From Utricularia gibba (lineage: Eukaryota > Streptophyta > Magnoliopsida > Lamiales > Lentibulariaceae): 64,000 nucleotides of DNA. A program made the translations under genes and the position numbers. Positions 47,173 to 59,632 of this stretch are shown in pieces. The DNA lies in assembly GCA_002189035.1 (NCBI GenBank), contig NEEC01000017.1:1054001-1118000 (forward strand), in the 5' to 3' direction. The notes below the pieces were generated by a model. It was not told the origin of the DNA and did not search any database. It saw nothing but the letters and a program-made list of their open reading frames with translations. Within the stretch, counting starts at the first letter, position 1, and each line of letters opens with the position of its first letter.

Positions 47173-47889
47173 ATGAAGACTCTGGAGAGCAGCAAGAAGG
47201 GCTCGAAACCCTACTCGGGCGCATCGGCTCCAATAACATCTTGGTCATGCTCCCGGATCAGGGATCCTCGGATCGTCGGCGTTTCGAGGGCGTTCGGTCG
47301 GAAGGACCGGCACAGTAAGGTGTGCACCGTGAAGGGTTTGAGGGACCGGAGGGTCCGGCTTTCGATCCCGACGGCGATGCAGCTGTATGATCTCCAACAC
47401 AGGTTGGGGCTCAGCCAGCCCAGCAAGGTCGTGGACTGGCTCATGAATGCTGCCAAGAAGGATATCGATGAGCTGCCTCCATTGCAAATCCCTCCGGGGA
47501 GCTTCGTGAGCCCCAGCTTCCAGACGCTGATAGCGCCGATTTCCGATAAACCCGGCGGCGGGTTCAAGGTGAGTGGATCATCGTGGCCGCCGTATGCTGC
47601 AAACAAGAGTGTGTACGGGGGGTGCCTGAATCCCTCTACCAGCTCCTGCCTTAGATGGGGCTCACCAAGTTTGTCTCTTTCTCATCCGCCGAGTTCCAAG
47701 GAGGAAGATTGGCAGATACTTCACTGGCAGCAGTCTTTGATTTATCACCAAGGAATCACTCCACCAACCAGCTTACGATTCGGGCAGGAAACTGAATCAG
47801 AAAGGGCGGCAATGGAGTTCAACATAACTGAAAATTTCCTCCCAGAAGAGAATCTGCAGAGCAAAGACCATCCTTTTCTCACAAGATGA
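47173..47889 (+). CDS. CIN-class TCP transcription factor (TCP5/13/17-like)
   Basis: This is a transcription factor controlling leaf and petal cell proliferation. The single coding exon has 238 codons. The TCP basic-helix-loop-helix domain covers about residues 37-95: [20 protein letters not shown], then [20 protein letters not shown] and [20 protein letters not shown], followed by IDELPPL, the class II/CIN form with SKVCT rather than the class I deletion. A Ser/Pro-rich C-terminus follows. I see no miR319 target sequence and no R domain, which points to the TCP5/13/17 branch instead of TCP2/3/4/10/24. It is shorter than typical Arabidopsis members. The ATG at 47173 is chosen because it is the first in frame after GRGEG and matches the usual short N-terminus. 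Confidence 0.93.
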   Translation: MKTLESSKKGSKPYSGASAPITSWSCSRIRDPRIVGVSRAFGRKDRHSKVCTVKGLRDRRVRLSIPTAMQLYDLQHRLGLSQPSKVVDWLMNAAKKDIDELPPLQIPPGSFVSPSFQTLIAPISDKPGGGFKVSGSSWPPYAANKSVYGGCLNPSTSSCLRWGSPSLSLSHPPSSKEEDWQILHWQQSLIYHQGITPPTSLRFGQETESERAAMEFNITENFLPEENLQSKDHPFLTR

Positions 47890-49201
47890 ACAGGGACGAT
47901 ACCACACCACAATCTCCTCCTCTAAACAGACTGAAGATTGATACTATGTAACCATAAGTTTCCCCCTTTCAAAACCCACCACACGCTTCCTTCTCTATGC
48001 AATATTGAACTGTAGTTTTATCATCGGATTCGGTATACAAAGTATGCAATATTTTAGTCTTTTTGTCCCGATACCAAAAGGAGAAATCGTGGTGAACATC
48101 AGCTAAACCGCGGTACACAAATCCATGGAGAATAAGCTGGAATTAGTGCAAAACGGCATGGTTATGTAAGCATAAACAATTTCACATTGTAAAATAAAAA
48201 TGAAAATAAAATAATTTAATCGATTGAATGTAATTTTTTTTAATATAATATATATTTATTATATGCTTACAATCACATAATTAATCTATCGAATAATTAA
48301 TTTCAAAAGCCTCATCCTCATCCTCAGGATCTTGGGTTGGGTTGGCTGGCGTTCGGAAGAAGAGGTTGATTTGGATGGAGTGGATGCTGCTGCAGATAAC
48401 ATACATTCGGTGGCGTGTGGAGTGTAGCTATAGAAGACATGGATGTGAATACGGGTGGTCCAAAGATTAGGAGTTAAGTGAGGTCATTAGTATTGGGCCT
48501 CTCATCACTTTACAGGCCCACCTCACCAATTCTACGTCTTTCAACCAAATTTCCTCGTATTTACAGTAATTTATGCACAAATTAATGATTTTAAAAAATA
48601 TGAATCTATTTTTTATTTTTAAAGGAATCATTTATTATATATTTTATTAAAAAAATATCGAAATTGTCCAATACCGAAATTGCAAGAAATATCATTTTTG
48701 TTTTGAATACAAGAAACCTAGGTGCTTATTATGCTAAAGTTCATGCAATCAAGTTTGATTATCAATTTTAAATTTCAGTTAGAACTAAAAAACACGAATT
48801 GCAACCAATAATATAAAAACACCAAACATGCTAATTCAAATACTAACTCTAATATATCAAATGGAATGTCTCAAAGGGTTATGTACTCTATGAAATTCTT
48901 GTCTTAATCTTATTAAATATTTTATTATTTCAAAGGTATTCAAGTTCCTTATTTCTTAAATTTTTTATTTTAAGTTTTCACATTTTCTTAAATCATCAAA
49001 TCCTATCTATACACATTATCATTCTAATTTGTCATCATTTATTCTAACATTGAATATAATTTGAGAATTTTAATTCTTCTATTTATTGCTTTCCCATTTT
49101 TTAATTTATTTTGTGGAGATTATTGCACTCATACAATAAAATTTAGAAACAAGCACTGTAGTAAAATAATGAGGAGGTTGAAGCAGTCTGTCTGCATGAA
49201 C
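47890..49201. other. AT-rich spacer between convergent genes
   Basis: This holds the 3' regions of the TCP (+) and LONGIFOLIA-like (-) genes, with AT-rich sequence from 48180. Nothing else is recognised. Confidence 0.4.
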
Positions 49202-51926
49202 TCAGTCTGGAGCAACTGCCTCGTCGATAAGATCTTTGAACACGAGGCGTTCAATTTCCAGCACGAGAAGGGGAATCCCATCACTGATTTCTCCCCATTC
49301 TTCCAATTGAAGAGTTATATCTCCGTTGGTTGTCAGCCCGTCTTCCTTTTCTTCCATACTGCGGTTGTGTACTCTGCAAAAGTTCTCAATATCTCTGTTT
49401 ATCTCTTTCAGCAGGCAATCCAGGGCTATGGGTTTCCTTCCCACTGCGTCTGGTCTCCCTGAATTCATCTTTCGAAGAAGTATCTCATCCACCAAATCAA
49501 ATGTCATCCTTCTGTTGATTCTGCTGCTCCAATTTGCCTCTGTTTTCTCGAGGAAATTGAAGAGTTCTGGATCAATTAGATGCCCCGACGGAAGAACCCG
49601 GCTGGATATGGGGATCGAGGTTAAGTTCTCTAGGATTCCCGAGGTGAGAAGTATCTTGTTTATGTATCTGTAATCTGGTTTGGGGCACTCATTTGGTGAT
49701 TCGTCGTGGATTGAACCGATTTCTTCAGGATCATTTTTGGGGATCTGGGATCCTTGAAAGAATGTTTCTTGTTTCTGGACTTGGGATTTATGCGATCAGA
49801 ACTTCTGCTGAGTGGCGTTTGCTTCAGTTTCTCAAGGTAAAGCATTGCTCCTTTGGGGCGAGACCTCGCATCTGATTTTCAATGTGTTTTAGTCAAAAAT
49901 TGGATTGAAAATGTGTCACGGAAATGGATGTTTTCCAGGAATTCGTAGGGTAAAAAGGCATCAACAATGGTTTTCCAAACAAGTCGATACTCATTGTCAA
50001 GTCCTTTTTTACCACCACTGGGGAAAACTGTAACCGTGAGAACAGAAACTACTTACTAGCTAAAGTGAAAAACAGAAGAAATATAGGAATACCTCGAGGA
50101 ACCTTGGCCACTTTCTTGACTGGAGATGGCCGACCTTCTCTATAAAATGCAGCCAAAGTCGGATATTGCCGTTCTTGTTGTCTTGATTCTGAACTAATGC
50201 CCTGAAGGGACACAGAAATGAAACATTAGATAATGAGTTACTAGAAGCAGTAAATGAATGAGTGTAGGGATGACATACTTGGTTGTTGATCTCTTTTCTT
50301 TCGGAGAACATGGTGATTGGATGAGCCATTTGCATAAACTCTGCTGTTTGTGAGAGGACGGTAGTGTGGATTGTTGAATACGCACATGTTTTACATCCCT
50401 GGCTTTTGCAGTGTTGATGAACTTCATTCAGATTGTATTTCCTGTCAGGAGAACCTTTTCCACCTAGTTTTTTACCTGAAATTTCATTGTCTCTTTTGTT
50501 TTTCCTCTGTAAATTCTGTCTTGTTCTCAGATTCTCTGTTGGAAAACTGCGTCCACAGGTAGCACAAGGCTCTTCTTTCACACATGTTGAAGAACTTTGG
50601 GCATCAATGCCCATGATGCGCCGGCCGTGTTGCCAGAGTATCTCTTGCTCCTGCACTGAAAGCATATTATGTTTGGGGCTCCGAAGTTGCTGTCTTTCTG
50701 CATGTGGTGCTTGGTCCTCATGTTTGGAAGGCTTCGTGATCATGATTGATGTAGAATGAATCTCCCTTGGAATAATTTTTGAGACTGATGTGCTGCTGTG
50801 TCTAGTCTTTTCTTCAGACATATCTTTTGCCTTCTGCATTCCTCCAAGTAGTTGTTTGAGAGCCCTGAGATCCTTCCCTAATTTATGGAATTGCAATTCA
50901 TTTATCCTTTTCTCTATCTCACCATATACTGAACCTTGTTGCCTACATGAGTCTGGCTCCGCCCGAATCCTTGAGCAGTCACCCGATTTCTTGATAGTAT
51001 CTTGTGAAACAGATGTACCTTTCACATCTAGATTTCTCATGCTATCCCCATGTCCAGAAGGAGAGGCTTCATTTCTATTCATCTTCATTTTCAGGCTTAT
51101 GCTTTCATGTCTGGAGAAAGACTCCAACCCCATAAGCCTTTCTACAATGCTGGTTGCTTTGTTAGTGGAAGTTGCTTTGCTGTCTTGGGATAATCTCGGT
51201 TGCCCAATGGAACGCTTCTTTTTCACGTCATTATCATCTCTATATCCAGAATGTGTTGCTTCCTGTTGCTCTGTTCCCTCAAAACATACAGCTTTTGTCT
51301 TCATCTCAAGCCATGTTCTTTCTTCACCATTACTGGATTTGATTCCCAAGACCCGTTGATCTCTATGCATAGCCATATCTCGAAACTGTTGTTGCCATTG
51401 TGTCTCCTTATTTTGTGGCGTGCTCGGCAGCGGACTTTCCGGCGGACTAAACCGTCTGAGTTGATGTGTTTCAGTTTCAAGAGATGACAATGTGGATGAA
51501 AAGGAAGAAGTGGAGCATGAATCTGAGGAGACTCTTGGTTTCTTTCTCTGAAACTGCTCATCCCTTACCTGTTAAATCAAGTGATGAGCCACCTCCGTGG
51601 AGCTTTAAATCATACTCATAATTCAATGCCTTTGTATACATCACGCTTTCTTAAATTTTACCATGTCTATTTTTTCTGCTGAGTGGGGCTCATGTTGGTG
51701 CTGCCTACCTAACAAAAACCATAGAAAAAAGTTACTGCATGCGCTCTGCTGAGTGGAGCTCATTTCTTGGTTGAAACTTACCTTCAGGCATCATTTGGAA
51801 GCTTGCATGTTGACCAGCGAAGCGATAGCGATCAAAGACTTGAAGAATTCCATCAATGCACCCAATGTTCTTTCTCAGATCTCCATGTCCATAGTCTACT
51901 AAATAGGCCATGGACTTTGCTGACAT
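49202..51926 (-). CDS. LONGIFOLIA/TRM-like protein
   Basis: This belongs to the TON1-recruiting-motif family that organises cortical microtubules; LONGIFOLIA members promote polar cell elongation. Exons 51926-51782, 51708-51662, 51568-50279, 50201-50093 and 49779-49202 sum to 2169 nt (722 residues) in phase. The N-terminal motif DLRKNIGCIDGILQVFDRYR is characteristic of LNG/TRM1-type proteins. The DUF3741-type motif SIVERLMGLES lies near residue 180. The C-terminal DUF4378 region contains RMTFDLVDEILLRKM and ends with LEIERLVFKDLIDEAV. A SPVKK motif precedes the last intron. The acceptor of the last exon (CCAAG before 49779) is the weakest junction but is required by phase. Confidence 0.88.
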
Positions 51927-53322
51927 TTTGGTTCCCTTGTTGCAGAAACAGATGAAGAAGATTAACTCAGGAGCTAGATCCCCCGCCCCGGTTCAGGCAT
52001 TTACAGTTTCAAGGAATCTGGCAAGAGAACAGGATATGAAAAAGGTCATCTCACAGAGGAAGAGCAGAGCAGAGCATTTCATCTTTTAGATTCTGTTCAG
52101 ACGCTTCCTCAGATGAAACACATCAGTAGCAGAGAAAGCTAAGAAATGGTCCCAAGTAACAACAATACTCACCACTAAATTTGTGCAGTGTATGGATTTC
52201 TCAGAACTTCCTTTTTCTTTCCCACAGGCTTTCCAGAGAAGATGCTATCTTTCACAGAGCAGAAGGATGTTGAGAGTTCAGAGCAAGGAATGCCGACATG
52301 CAAACATATTTATATGGAGAAGTAAGTTTCTCTTTGTTCGTGTTGTTTAGCTTGAAAGGGAAGGGTAGATTAGCTAATCTAGCGTGTACCTAAGGAATGA
52401 GTTCCAGCCGTAAAAAAGCAGTGAGACGACGGTCAAAGATCCACCAAACTCAATGATGCTAAGGCTTCTTAATGAGCCTCACTGGGGATTCCAGAACCGT
52501 AAAAATGGTAACATCCTGTGTTCTCACCATGCCTTCACAGCCACTCCGGTGTGTCTTGTCCCCTCAGTGTGGAACCTGGTAAGCCAGTTGACCATGTGGG
52601 TCTCTCTAGTAATTTAAAAAAATGCTTACCATATTATCTCTACAAGCTCTTCTATTGGTCTCACTCTCTGTTTGATTTGCATTATCAGAATATGCAGGCG
52701 ATTCTTTGACAATTTCAAGGAACCCATAATAAGGGAATTATGCCTACTACTCCTACTGTGGCTCATTGTGGGCATTGTAGATTCTGGTGGAAGAAGATTT
52801 TAGAGTTCAAAGACCGGAGGTAGGTATGCGGTGGTGACTGAAATAATCCAACAATTCATTTATGTTGGGTAGTTGCACTTTTATCGTGCAGCCATTAAAA
52901 ACTGCTCAACGGTTTCTGTACAGTGTTGGTTGAACTCTTAAATTTGCTCAATTCAGGCAACCGGAATTTTTTTCTTCAGAAAACAAAACAGGAATTAGAT
53001 GCATAGACCAGTAGCTGTGTTTCATGCAACGTCAATTGAAATCATGTACCAACAACTCAGATCATTAATGGGGTTTTGAGGCCGTGTGGTCAAAATAGCA
53101 ATAGGATGGGAACGAGGTCAGTCAAGGATGAGCCATTATTACAAGAAAAAATTCCACGTGGTAAAATCTGATATAAGGAGATAGATATGGGGGCATAGTT
53201 CTAGTTGATGCATCAGTAACTGGTGGATGATGTATGCTCAACAGACAGATATCCATCCACCAACAAAAGAATAGGGAATCCAGATATCTTTGGATAATCA
53301 GACTTACCGGAGTTTTTGTGCT
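51927..53322. other. LONGIFOLIA-like promoter side and spacer
   Basis: There are no coding sequences here apart from possible leader exons of the LONGIFOLIA-like gene. The right edge should carry the mitochondrial carrier 3' UTR. Confidence 0.35.
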
Positions 53323-55271
53323 TCAGGCAGACTGAGGCTGCCGTGGCCGTCCAAATCCTACCTCATAAAAATGTGAAATGTGGAAGAAGACAGCTCTTAG
53401 TTGATCACTGATAATGGGGTGAGTCATCTACAGCACACAACCGCTCTGCATTTTATGGTAGGAGCACCAGTGTTAAAGGTTTTAACGGAATTATGGAAGA
53501 GGGAGGAGGAAGGCTTACTTAGGTATTCATAAGCCAGTATCATTGAGGTTCCCCATGCTGACATGCTGAAGAGCCTAGGCCCGAGTCCTCGGTATAATCC
53601 GGTCCATCCATCCTCAGCGATCAGACTTTTTACTACTTCTTTCGCAGCTGGTCTCCTTTCTTGGGCCGTAACCTTGATGAAGTTTCATACAAAGCCATTG
53701 AAAAATACATTAGCACAGGAAAATATTAAAGGATTTGAAACCACCCTGTTGGATATAAAGTACCAGCAAGAAAATGCAGAAGGTGATGGTTTAAGATATA
53801 GGAACATTCATGATGTTTGATGTGGTTAAAAGAAAATATTTCTCTCAAAATGTATCACGCAATAAGGAAAGAAAAAAGGATGGATTATCAGTTGAAACCT
53901 GCAAGCGAGTTTTTATTGTGTCCAAGGGAGTTGTGATACAGGAAGCAGTGGCGCCAGCAAAAATGCCTCCTGCGGCTTGAACCATGACAAGTTTTCCTTC
54001 ACTTGCAGGTTTCCCTTCATTCCCAGTAATTCCTTGTAATAGGCTGGCAAGAAAAGTTGTGCAGAGTAAGCAGTCAACTAGAAGTTGAAAACGGAATAGC
54101 ACTAATGAATTTGAGAGGACAGGCATGGAATACAACAGTAAGGCAGAAGTTCATATAGAATACATGGGAATGGCTCTAGAAGTCACTTGAACATCTACTT
54201 TGATATGATATAGTAATATAGGACACCGAATACTTTCATTCAAATAACCAAGCAGCCCTCAAAATGATTGAACGGAAAGTTTGCGTGCATACCTCCAGAT
54301 AACACGTTGGCTAGTACCATAACTTGCCCACCAGACAGCACTAGAAGGTGAATATGTCATGACGGATAAACCAAACCCTCTGTACAAACCTCGAATACCA
54401 TCCGATTTGACGACCTTCCTTACAACATCCAAGCCCCCGTTGTAAGTAGCATGGCCAGCATATCCTTGGACCATCAACCTCTGGCTAACCTTTTAAAAGG
54501 CTCTGTCAATTAGATTAACATTTTTGGAAGAGCAATCACATCTCTAGGTAAAACAACACCAAAAAGGCTTACCACATCAATGGGAACAAAAACAGCTTGT
54601 GAACATAGAGAAGCCGTCATGCCAGCAACACCATTCGCAATAGCTGCCTGCGTAGGCTCTGAAACCTCAAATGGTTCCAAAACTTTGAGTGCTGTAACCT
54701 TTGTCGTCTCCAGTGCTGTGAGAAATATAATTCTTGCAGGTAATGCTCCGGTAACTACCGTTCCAAAACCTCGATACAAACCAGGAATTCCATCAGCCTT
54801 TAACAGGTTTTTGATGACAGAAAGTGCGTTTCTTTCTACACTATCATGTGAAGCCACTTGCATCCTTGTCTTAACAACAGAAATAGGATAAAGGGCCACA
54901 GTAACACCACTAAAAATCCCAGCCCCAACGACATAGAACTTTGTTTTATCAAGGCTGCATTAGAAAAACAACCAAAACAAGAAAATTTATCACATAAATG
55001 ACAAAAAGTATGCATACAGGAACTTACTGCATTCGTCAACGAAAACCCAGTCACAATCACGTAAAAAACTACCATCCCAATTCCCAAACAACCCAAAAAA
55101 CCCCATTTCGCGCAACGATCATGCGGTGTTCACTCAATGAAGCGGAATGAAAACAAAGGCAATCGAAGACCAAGGGCTCAACGCATCTACATAAGTTACA
55201 CATGAAGCTTACTTATCCCAATTAATCTCCGTTTGACCAAACGACTGCCTCTGCCCGGTAGCAACATCCAT
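53323..55271 (-). CDS. Mitochondrial carrier family protein (SLC25A44-like)
   Basis: This is an inner-membrane carrier; the human relative SLC25A44 transports branched-chain amino acids, while the plant substrate is unproven. Exons 55271-55213, 54954-54573, 54489-54293, 54043-53899, 53672-53519 and (less certain) 53357-53323 sum to 972 nt (323 residues). The three carrier repeats are visible by their PxD/PI-type signatures: YPISVVKTRMQVASHD, VPIDVVSQRLMVQG and TPLDTIKTRLQ. Each is followed by a LYRG motif (GIPGLYRGFG, GIRGLYRGFG, GWTGLYRGLG). The first signature has PIS in place of PID, as in this subfamily. The final exon encodes only 10 residues (RFGRPRQPQSA-type tail) and was chosen by phase; the true C-terminus may differ. 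Confidence 0.9.
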
Positions 55272-55822
55272 TTCGGCAAAACCAGACAGAAGAAAAACTG
55301 CAAAAGGAACAATTCCAATACTAGGCAAACCCAACCATCCCCATTCGAGAACCAAACACAGAAACACGGAAAGGGGAGAGAAAAATCGACAAATGGGGAA
55401 GGCGGTAGCCCAATTGAAAGTTCCTCGGGGACAAGTTAGCTCAAGGATGGAATAGTATCAAGCCTCAAGGCTTGACAATTTCAACGCATGATTTTTCTGC
55501 GCCATTTAGTACAGTATCCTTAGCGTCTATTTTAGGCGTAGATACTGTAATAGACCCAAAACTAGTTTGGGCCGATGAAGGCCCATTTATATTTTCCACA
55601 TTTGGGCCCATTCCGAATAAAATAGGCCACTAAGTTTGAGGTGCACGTGTGAAGTGGCGCGTGCGAATCGGATTGTTTGAAAATTGGAAGAATTCCATAG
55701 CCGTACGATGAAAATGGAAAAAATTAGCAATTGCGTGCGCTATAAATAGACTTGTCTCTGTAATTCGAATTCACGACTATACGTTATAGTAACCGACGAC
55801 GTCCGCCGCCGCCGCCACTGCA
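55272..55822. promoter_or_regulatory. Bidirectional promoter region, carrier / UDP-arabinopyranose mutase
   Basis: A 551-bp divergent interval. It has a TATA box TATAAATA at 55741-55748, about 75 bp before the mutase ATG, site II elements at 55568-55573, 55580-55585 and 55603-55610, and a G-box CACGTG at 55644-55649. The TATA serves the plus-strand gene; the site II cluster is placed to act on both. Coregulation is inferred. Confidence 0.6.
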
Positions 55823-57210
55823 ATGGCCACCACCGCACCGCCACTGAAGGATGAACTCGACATTGTGATACCTACCATCAGAAACCTCGATTTCCTGGAA
55901 ATGTGGAGGCCTTTTTTCCAGCCCTACCATCTAATCATTGTGCAGGACGGGGATCCTTCCAAGATCATCAATGTTCCTGATGGCTTCGACTACGAGCTTT
56001 ACAATCGGAATGATATTAATCGGATTCTTGGGCCCAAGGCCTCCTGTATTTCGTTCAAGGACTCCGCATGTCGCTGTTTCGGGTACATGGTGTCGAAGAA
56101 GAAGTATATTTTCACAATTGATGATGATTGCTTTGTAAGTTTCATCGTGGCAGATTAGAATCTGTTGCTCTGGTTTGTGGAGTGAATGTTGATTGCAGAT
56201 GAAGTGTTTGATGAATTGCTGTAGACGTTTTTTTTTTCTAAAAAAAAAAATCTATGTTTCACTATTTGCAATGCGTCTCCTAATTAATTTCTGATTTTGG
56301 TATCCTTGAAACTTTCAGGTTGCAAAGGACCCTGCTGGGAACCAGATAAATGCATTGGAACAACATATTAAGAATCTGCTGAGCCCATCAACACCCCTGT
56401 TCTTCAACACTTTGTATGATCCTTACAGACAAGGATCAGATTTTGTACGTGGATACCCCTTCAGTCTCCGAGAAGGCGTTCCGACGGCCGTGTCTCACGG
56501 CCTGTGGCTGAACATTCCTGACTACGATGCCCCAACACAGCTTGTGAAGCCCCTCGAAAGAAACACCAGGTAACTACGACCGTCGGATTTATCATCATCA
56601 GTCTTTTAAAGTATATTATGGCAGCAGAGCAGAGCAATATTATGCTATTTCCTCTGTTAGGTATGTTGATGCTGTCCTCACCATACCCAAGGGTACACTC
56701 TTCCCCATGTGTGGCATGAACCTGGCATTCGACCGTGATCTCATCGGCCCTGCGATGTACTTCGGCCTCATGGGAGACGGTCAGCCCATCGGCCGGTACG
56801 ATGACATGTGGGCCGGTTGGTGTGTCAAGGTATCATCCCCACAAACCACTCTTCTCCATTACCACCATCTCTCATCGCCATCCCTGCATTTGATTCAGGT
56901 GATATGTGATCATTTGCGGCTCGGAGTGAAAACAGGGCTGCCCTACATTTGGCATAGCAAGGCAAGCAACCCATTTGTGAATCTGAAGAAAGAGTACAAC
57001 GGCATATTCTGGCAAGAGGAGGCCATCCCCTTCTTCCAAAAAGCTACCCTTTCGAAAGAGTCAGCAACCGTGCAGACATGCTACATTGAACTGGCGAATC
57101 AAGTTAGGGAACAACTTGGGAAGGTAGATCCTTATTTTGTTAAGCTTGCCGATGCAATGGAGACATGGATCCAAGCTTGGGATGAGCTTAATCCTCCAAA
57201 ATCTATTTAA
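55823..57210 (+). CDS. UAM: UDP-arabinopyranose mutase / reversibly glycosylated polypeptide
   Basis: This cytosolic, Golgi-associated enzyme (GT75 family) interconverts UDP-arabinopyranose and UDP-arabinofuranose for arabinan, arabinoxylan and AGP synthesis. Exons 55823-56134, 56319-56569, 56661-56829 and 56899-57210 sum to 1044 nt (347 residues). Seen: [28 protein letters not shown], the metal-binding DDD motif in IFTIDDDCF, the segment with the glycosylated Arg (about residue 150) in [33 protein letters not shown] and [10 protein letters not shown]. All are intact. The neighbouring UDP-glucose dehydrogenase at 26 kb makes an earlier intermediate of the same pathway. Confidence 0.96.
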
Positions 57211-57649
57211 TCCTTTCGTATCATCCATTTAGCTAATCCAATTTCATCCCATACAGAGATTAACAAAACAACATGAGATTTTGGATTTCGCATTTGTCAG
57301 GGGGGACTCTACATATGAATTCCCACCATTGAAGGCTTGGCATGAATCCCCGGCCACACATCAACGTTAACTTTTTAAAATCACCAAAATCAACCTGATC
57401 ATGTAGGACATATATCTCTTAATATGACATGCCAACACCCAACTTTGATGTTTGGCAGGAGTTCACATCAAAGTTGGTGATACAGTCGGATGACTTCATT
57501 CATCCGATTCTTGATACTTTCTCTCAATCAATTCACCATAAAAAAATTGCATGATGCATGAAGTATTCTGCTCTTGTTGTCGTGTATTCTAATGACAGCA
57601 GAAACTGAGAAAACACACTGAAAATCTCAATCTTCAACTTCTATGCTAC

Positions 57650-59632
57650 TCAGTCCATCCTTTGTCTACAGTCCACCATGCTATATCCTGGCTCCTTTTT
57701 TATGTTTTTCCTCTCCATGACCATTCTAATTTCATCTGCATCACTCCATTTCCCGGCATCCACATACATATTATATAACAAGACATATGGCCCGGAGTTC
57801 TCTGGCTCCAGTAAAATCAATGCTTCAGCTGCTACTTTTGCTAGCTGCAGATTGTTATGCACCCTACAGGCACCCAACAATGCTCCCCATACAGGTTTAT
57901 CCGGTTCGACTGGCATGCTTTTGATGATATCCATGGCCTCATTAACCTTTCCATGTCTGCCAACAACATCTACGAGAGAAGTGAAATGTTCAACTCTTGG
58001 TTTGATCCCGAAATCACATGCCATGGACCTAAAATATGACTTAGCTTCTTCTACCAGACCACCATGAGCACACGCGCTCAGAACGGAGATGAAGGTGATG
58101 TAAGTCGGAGTCACTTTGAACACTTTCATTGATTCAAAAAGCTCCAGAGCCATCTTCGCATGCCCATGGGATGCATACCCTCCTATCATAGCGTTCCAAG
58201 ATATCACATTCTTGTGAAAAGTTGGATCATCAAAAATTCTCTTTGCTTCGGTGATCATCCCACATCTTGCATACATGGTGATTAAAGCATTATTCAGCGT
58301 AACATCTGGAATTACCTTCTTCACTACAAGCTGGTGAATCTGCACTCCCAGATGCTGCTCCGCAGACTGTGCACAAACACTGAGTAACGAAGAAAGGGTG
58401 TGCAGGTCTGGTTTCTCTCCTTGTTCTTGCATACCGAGAAAGAGTTGGATTGCTTCTTTGAAAAACAAATTCCTTTCATATCCAGCTATCATGGTGTTCC
58501 AAGAAATCAGGTTCTTCTGAGGCATCCTTTGGAAGATACTAAGCGCAAGTTCCATCTTTCCAGCCTGTGCATAACCTGAGATTAAGGAATTCCATGATAG
58601 GGAATCCGGACAACGCATTTGAGAGAAGAGCTTTAACGCTGTCTCCAAATCAGAGGCATGAACATAACCAGTAATCATCGTGTTCCAAGAAAAAGCATCT
58701 CGGCTCTTCATTTGATCAAAGAGATCCGCAGCAGATGGCATATTCCCATCATTTACATAAGCCATTAGCATTGAATTCCATGAGACAATGTTCTTCCCCG
58801 AATCGGGTATTGAATCAAAAATGCACCTTGCATCAGCTACCCTTCCTTTCCTGCCATAACCAGCAATTAAAGTATTGATGGCATGAACCAAATCCTCTTT
58901 CCTGCACGTTTCACTATATTCAAACAGGATCTTTTTAGCTTCATCCATTTCATCATTTTGAATCAAGCCAGACACAAGTGCATTGATAGAACCCGAATCC
59001 CGTATGGGCATTCTCTTGAACCATTCACAAGCTTTTTTCACATCACTGTTACTCAAAAACCCTGTGATGATTGTGTTCCATGTGACAACGTTCCTCTCGG
59101 GCATGCTGTCAAAAATTTTGATAGCATCTTCCATTCTTCCATTTTTCGCATACCCACTGATCATGGTGTTCCAAGTAACAATATCCCTTTCGAGCATATT
59201 TTCGAAGATATTTCTTCCTTCTTCTACATACCCTAAACTACAACAGGTCATGTAACCTTGGATCATGAGATTCCATGAATACATGTCCTTCATAGGCATT
59301 TCGTCAAACAGCTTGCGTGCTTTTAGAATCTCATTTTTCTTCAAGTATCCACTGATCATGGAATTCCATGTTACAGTATTTCTACACGACAAACTGTCGA
59401 AATAAGCTCTAGCATCTTCAATCCGCCCATCTCGTACTAATTCCCTGATCCTTCTATTTGCTGAACGAATCTCCGTAGAGACAGGAAATACATTCGATTT
59501 GACGTTCATTGTTGAAAAAGAGTAACCAATATGACACCGCGGATTCCTCCACAATCGCCAGGAACCACGTAGCACCGCCATGCTGCAGTGAATAATGAGT
59601 TTTTGAAGCAACCCAAGAGAACAACTTAGCAT
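57650..59632 (-). CDS. Pentatricopeptide repeat protein, PLS class with E-type tail
   Basis: This is an organelle RNA-binding protein of the class that specifies C-to-U editing. The single exon has 660 codons. After a basic, Ser-rich N-terminus (likely organelle presequence) come about 14 PPR motifs, many of the 31-residue S form, for example VTWNSMISGYLKKNEILKAR, VVTWNTIITGFLSNSDVKKA and LISWNTMIAGYERNLFFKEA. The protein then runs into an E-type region (PDKPVWGALLGACRVHNNLQ, YVLLYNMYVDAGKWSDADEI) and stops soon after EPGYSMVD. No DYW deaminase domain follows, so editing would need a partner in trans. The general layout resembles MEF9-like proteins, with low confidence. A 63-bp piece of this gene (58083-58145) is duplicated in inverted orientation near 59900. 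Confidence 0.92.
   Translation of the reverse strand: MLSCSLGLLQKLIIHCSMAVLRGSWRLWRNPRCHIGYSFSTMNVKSNVFPVSTEIRSANRRIRELVRDGRIEDARAYFDSLSCRNTVTWNSMISGYLKKNEILKARKLFDEMPMKDMYSWNLMIQGYMTCCSLGYVEEGRNIFENMLERDIVTWNTMISGYAKNGRMEDAIKIFDSMPERNVVTWNTIITGFLSNSDVKKACEWFKRMPIRDSGSINALVSGLIQNDEMDEAKKILFEYSETCRKEDLVHAINTLIAGYGRKGRVADARCIFDSIPDSGKNIVSWNSMLMAYVNDGNMPSAADLFDQMKSRDAFSWNTMITGYVHASDLETALKLFSQMRCPDSLSWNSLISGYAQAGKMELALSIFQRMPQKNLISWNTMIAGYERNLFFKEAIQLFLGMQEQGEKPDLHTLSSLLSVCAQSAEQHLGVQIHQLVVKKVIPDVTLNNALITMYARCGMITEAKRIFDDPTFHKNVISWNAMIGGYASHGHAKMALELFESMKVFKVTPTYITFISVLSACAHGGLVEEAKSYFRSMACDFGIKPRVEHFTSLVDVVGRHGKVNEAMDIIKSMPVEPDKPVWGALLGACRVHNNLQLAKVAAEALILLEPENSGPYVLLYNMYVDAGKWSDADEIRMVMERKNIKKEPGYSMVDCRQRMD
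58083..58145 (-). repeat. 63-bp inverted duplicate, source copy inside PPR gene
   Basis: The minus-strand sequence from 58145 down to 58083 is identical over 63 bp to the plus strand at 59900-59962. Here it encodes part of a PPR motif, ELFESMKVFKVTPTYITFIS. The two copies are in opposite orientation, 1.75 kb apart. Confidence 0.93.

Noticed and set aside
50790-51359. 189-codon plus-strand open frame inside the LONGIFOLIA-like gene
   Set aside because: It lies opposite exon 3, which carries clear family motifs; no signal supports the plus-strand frame.
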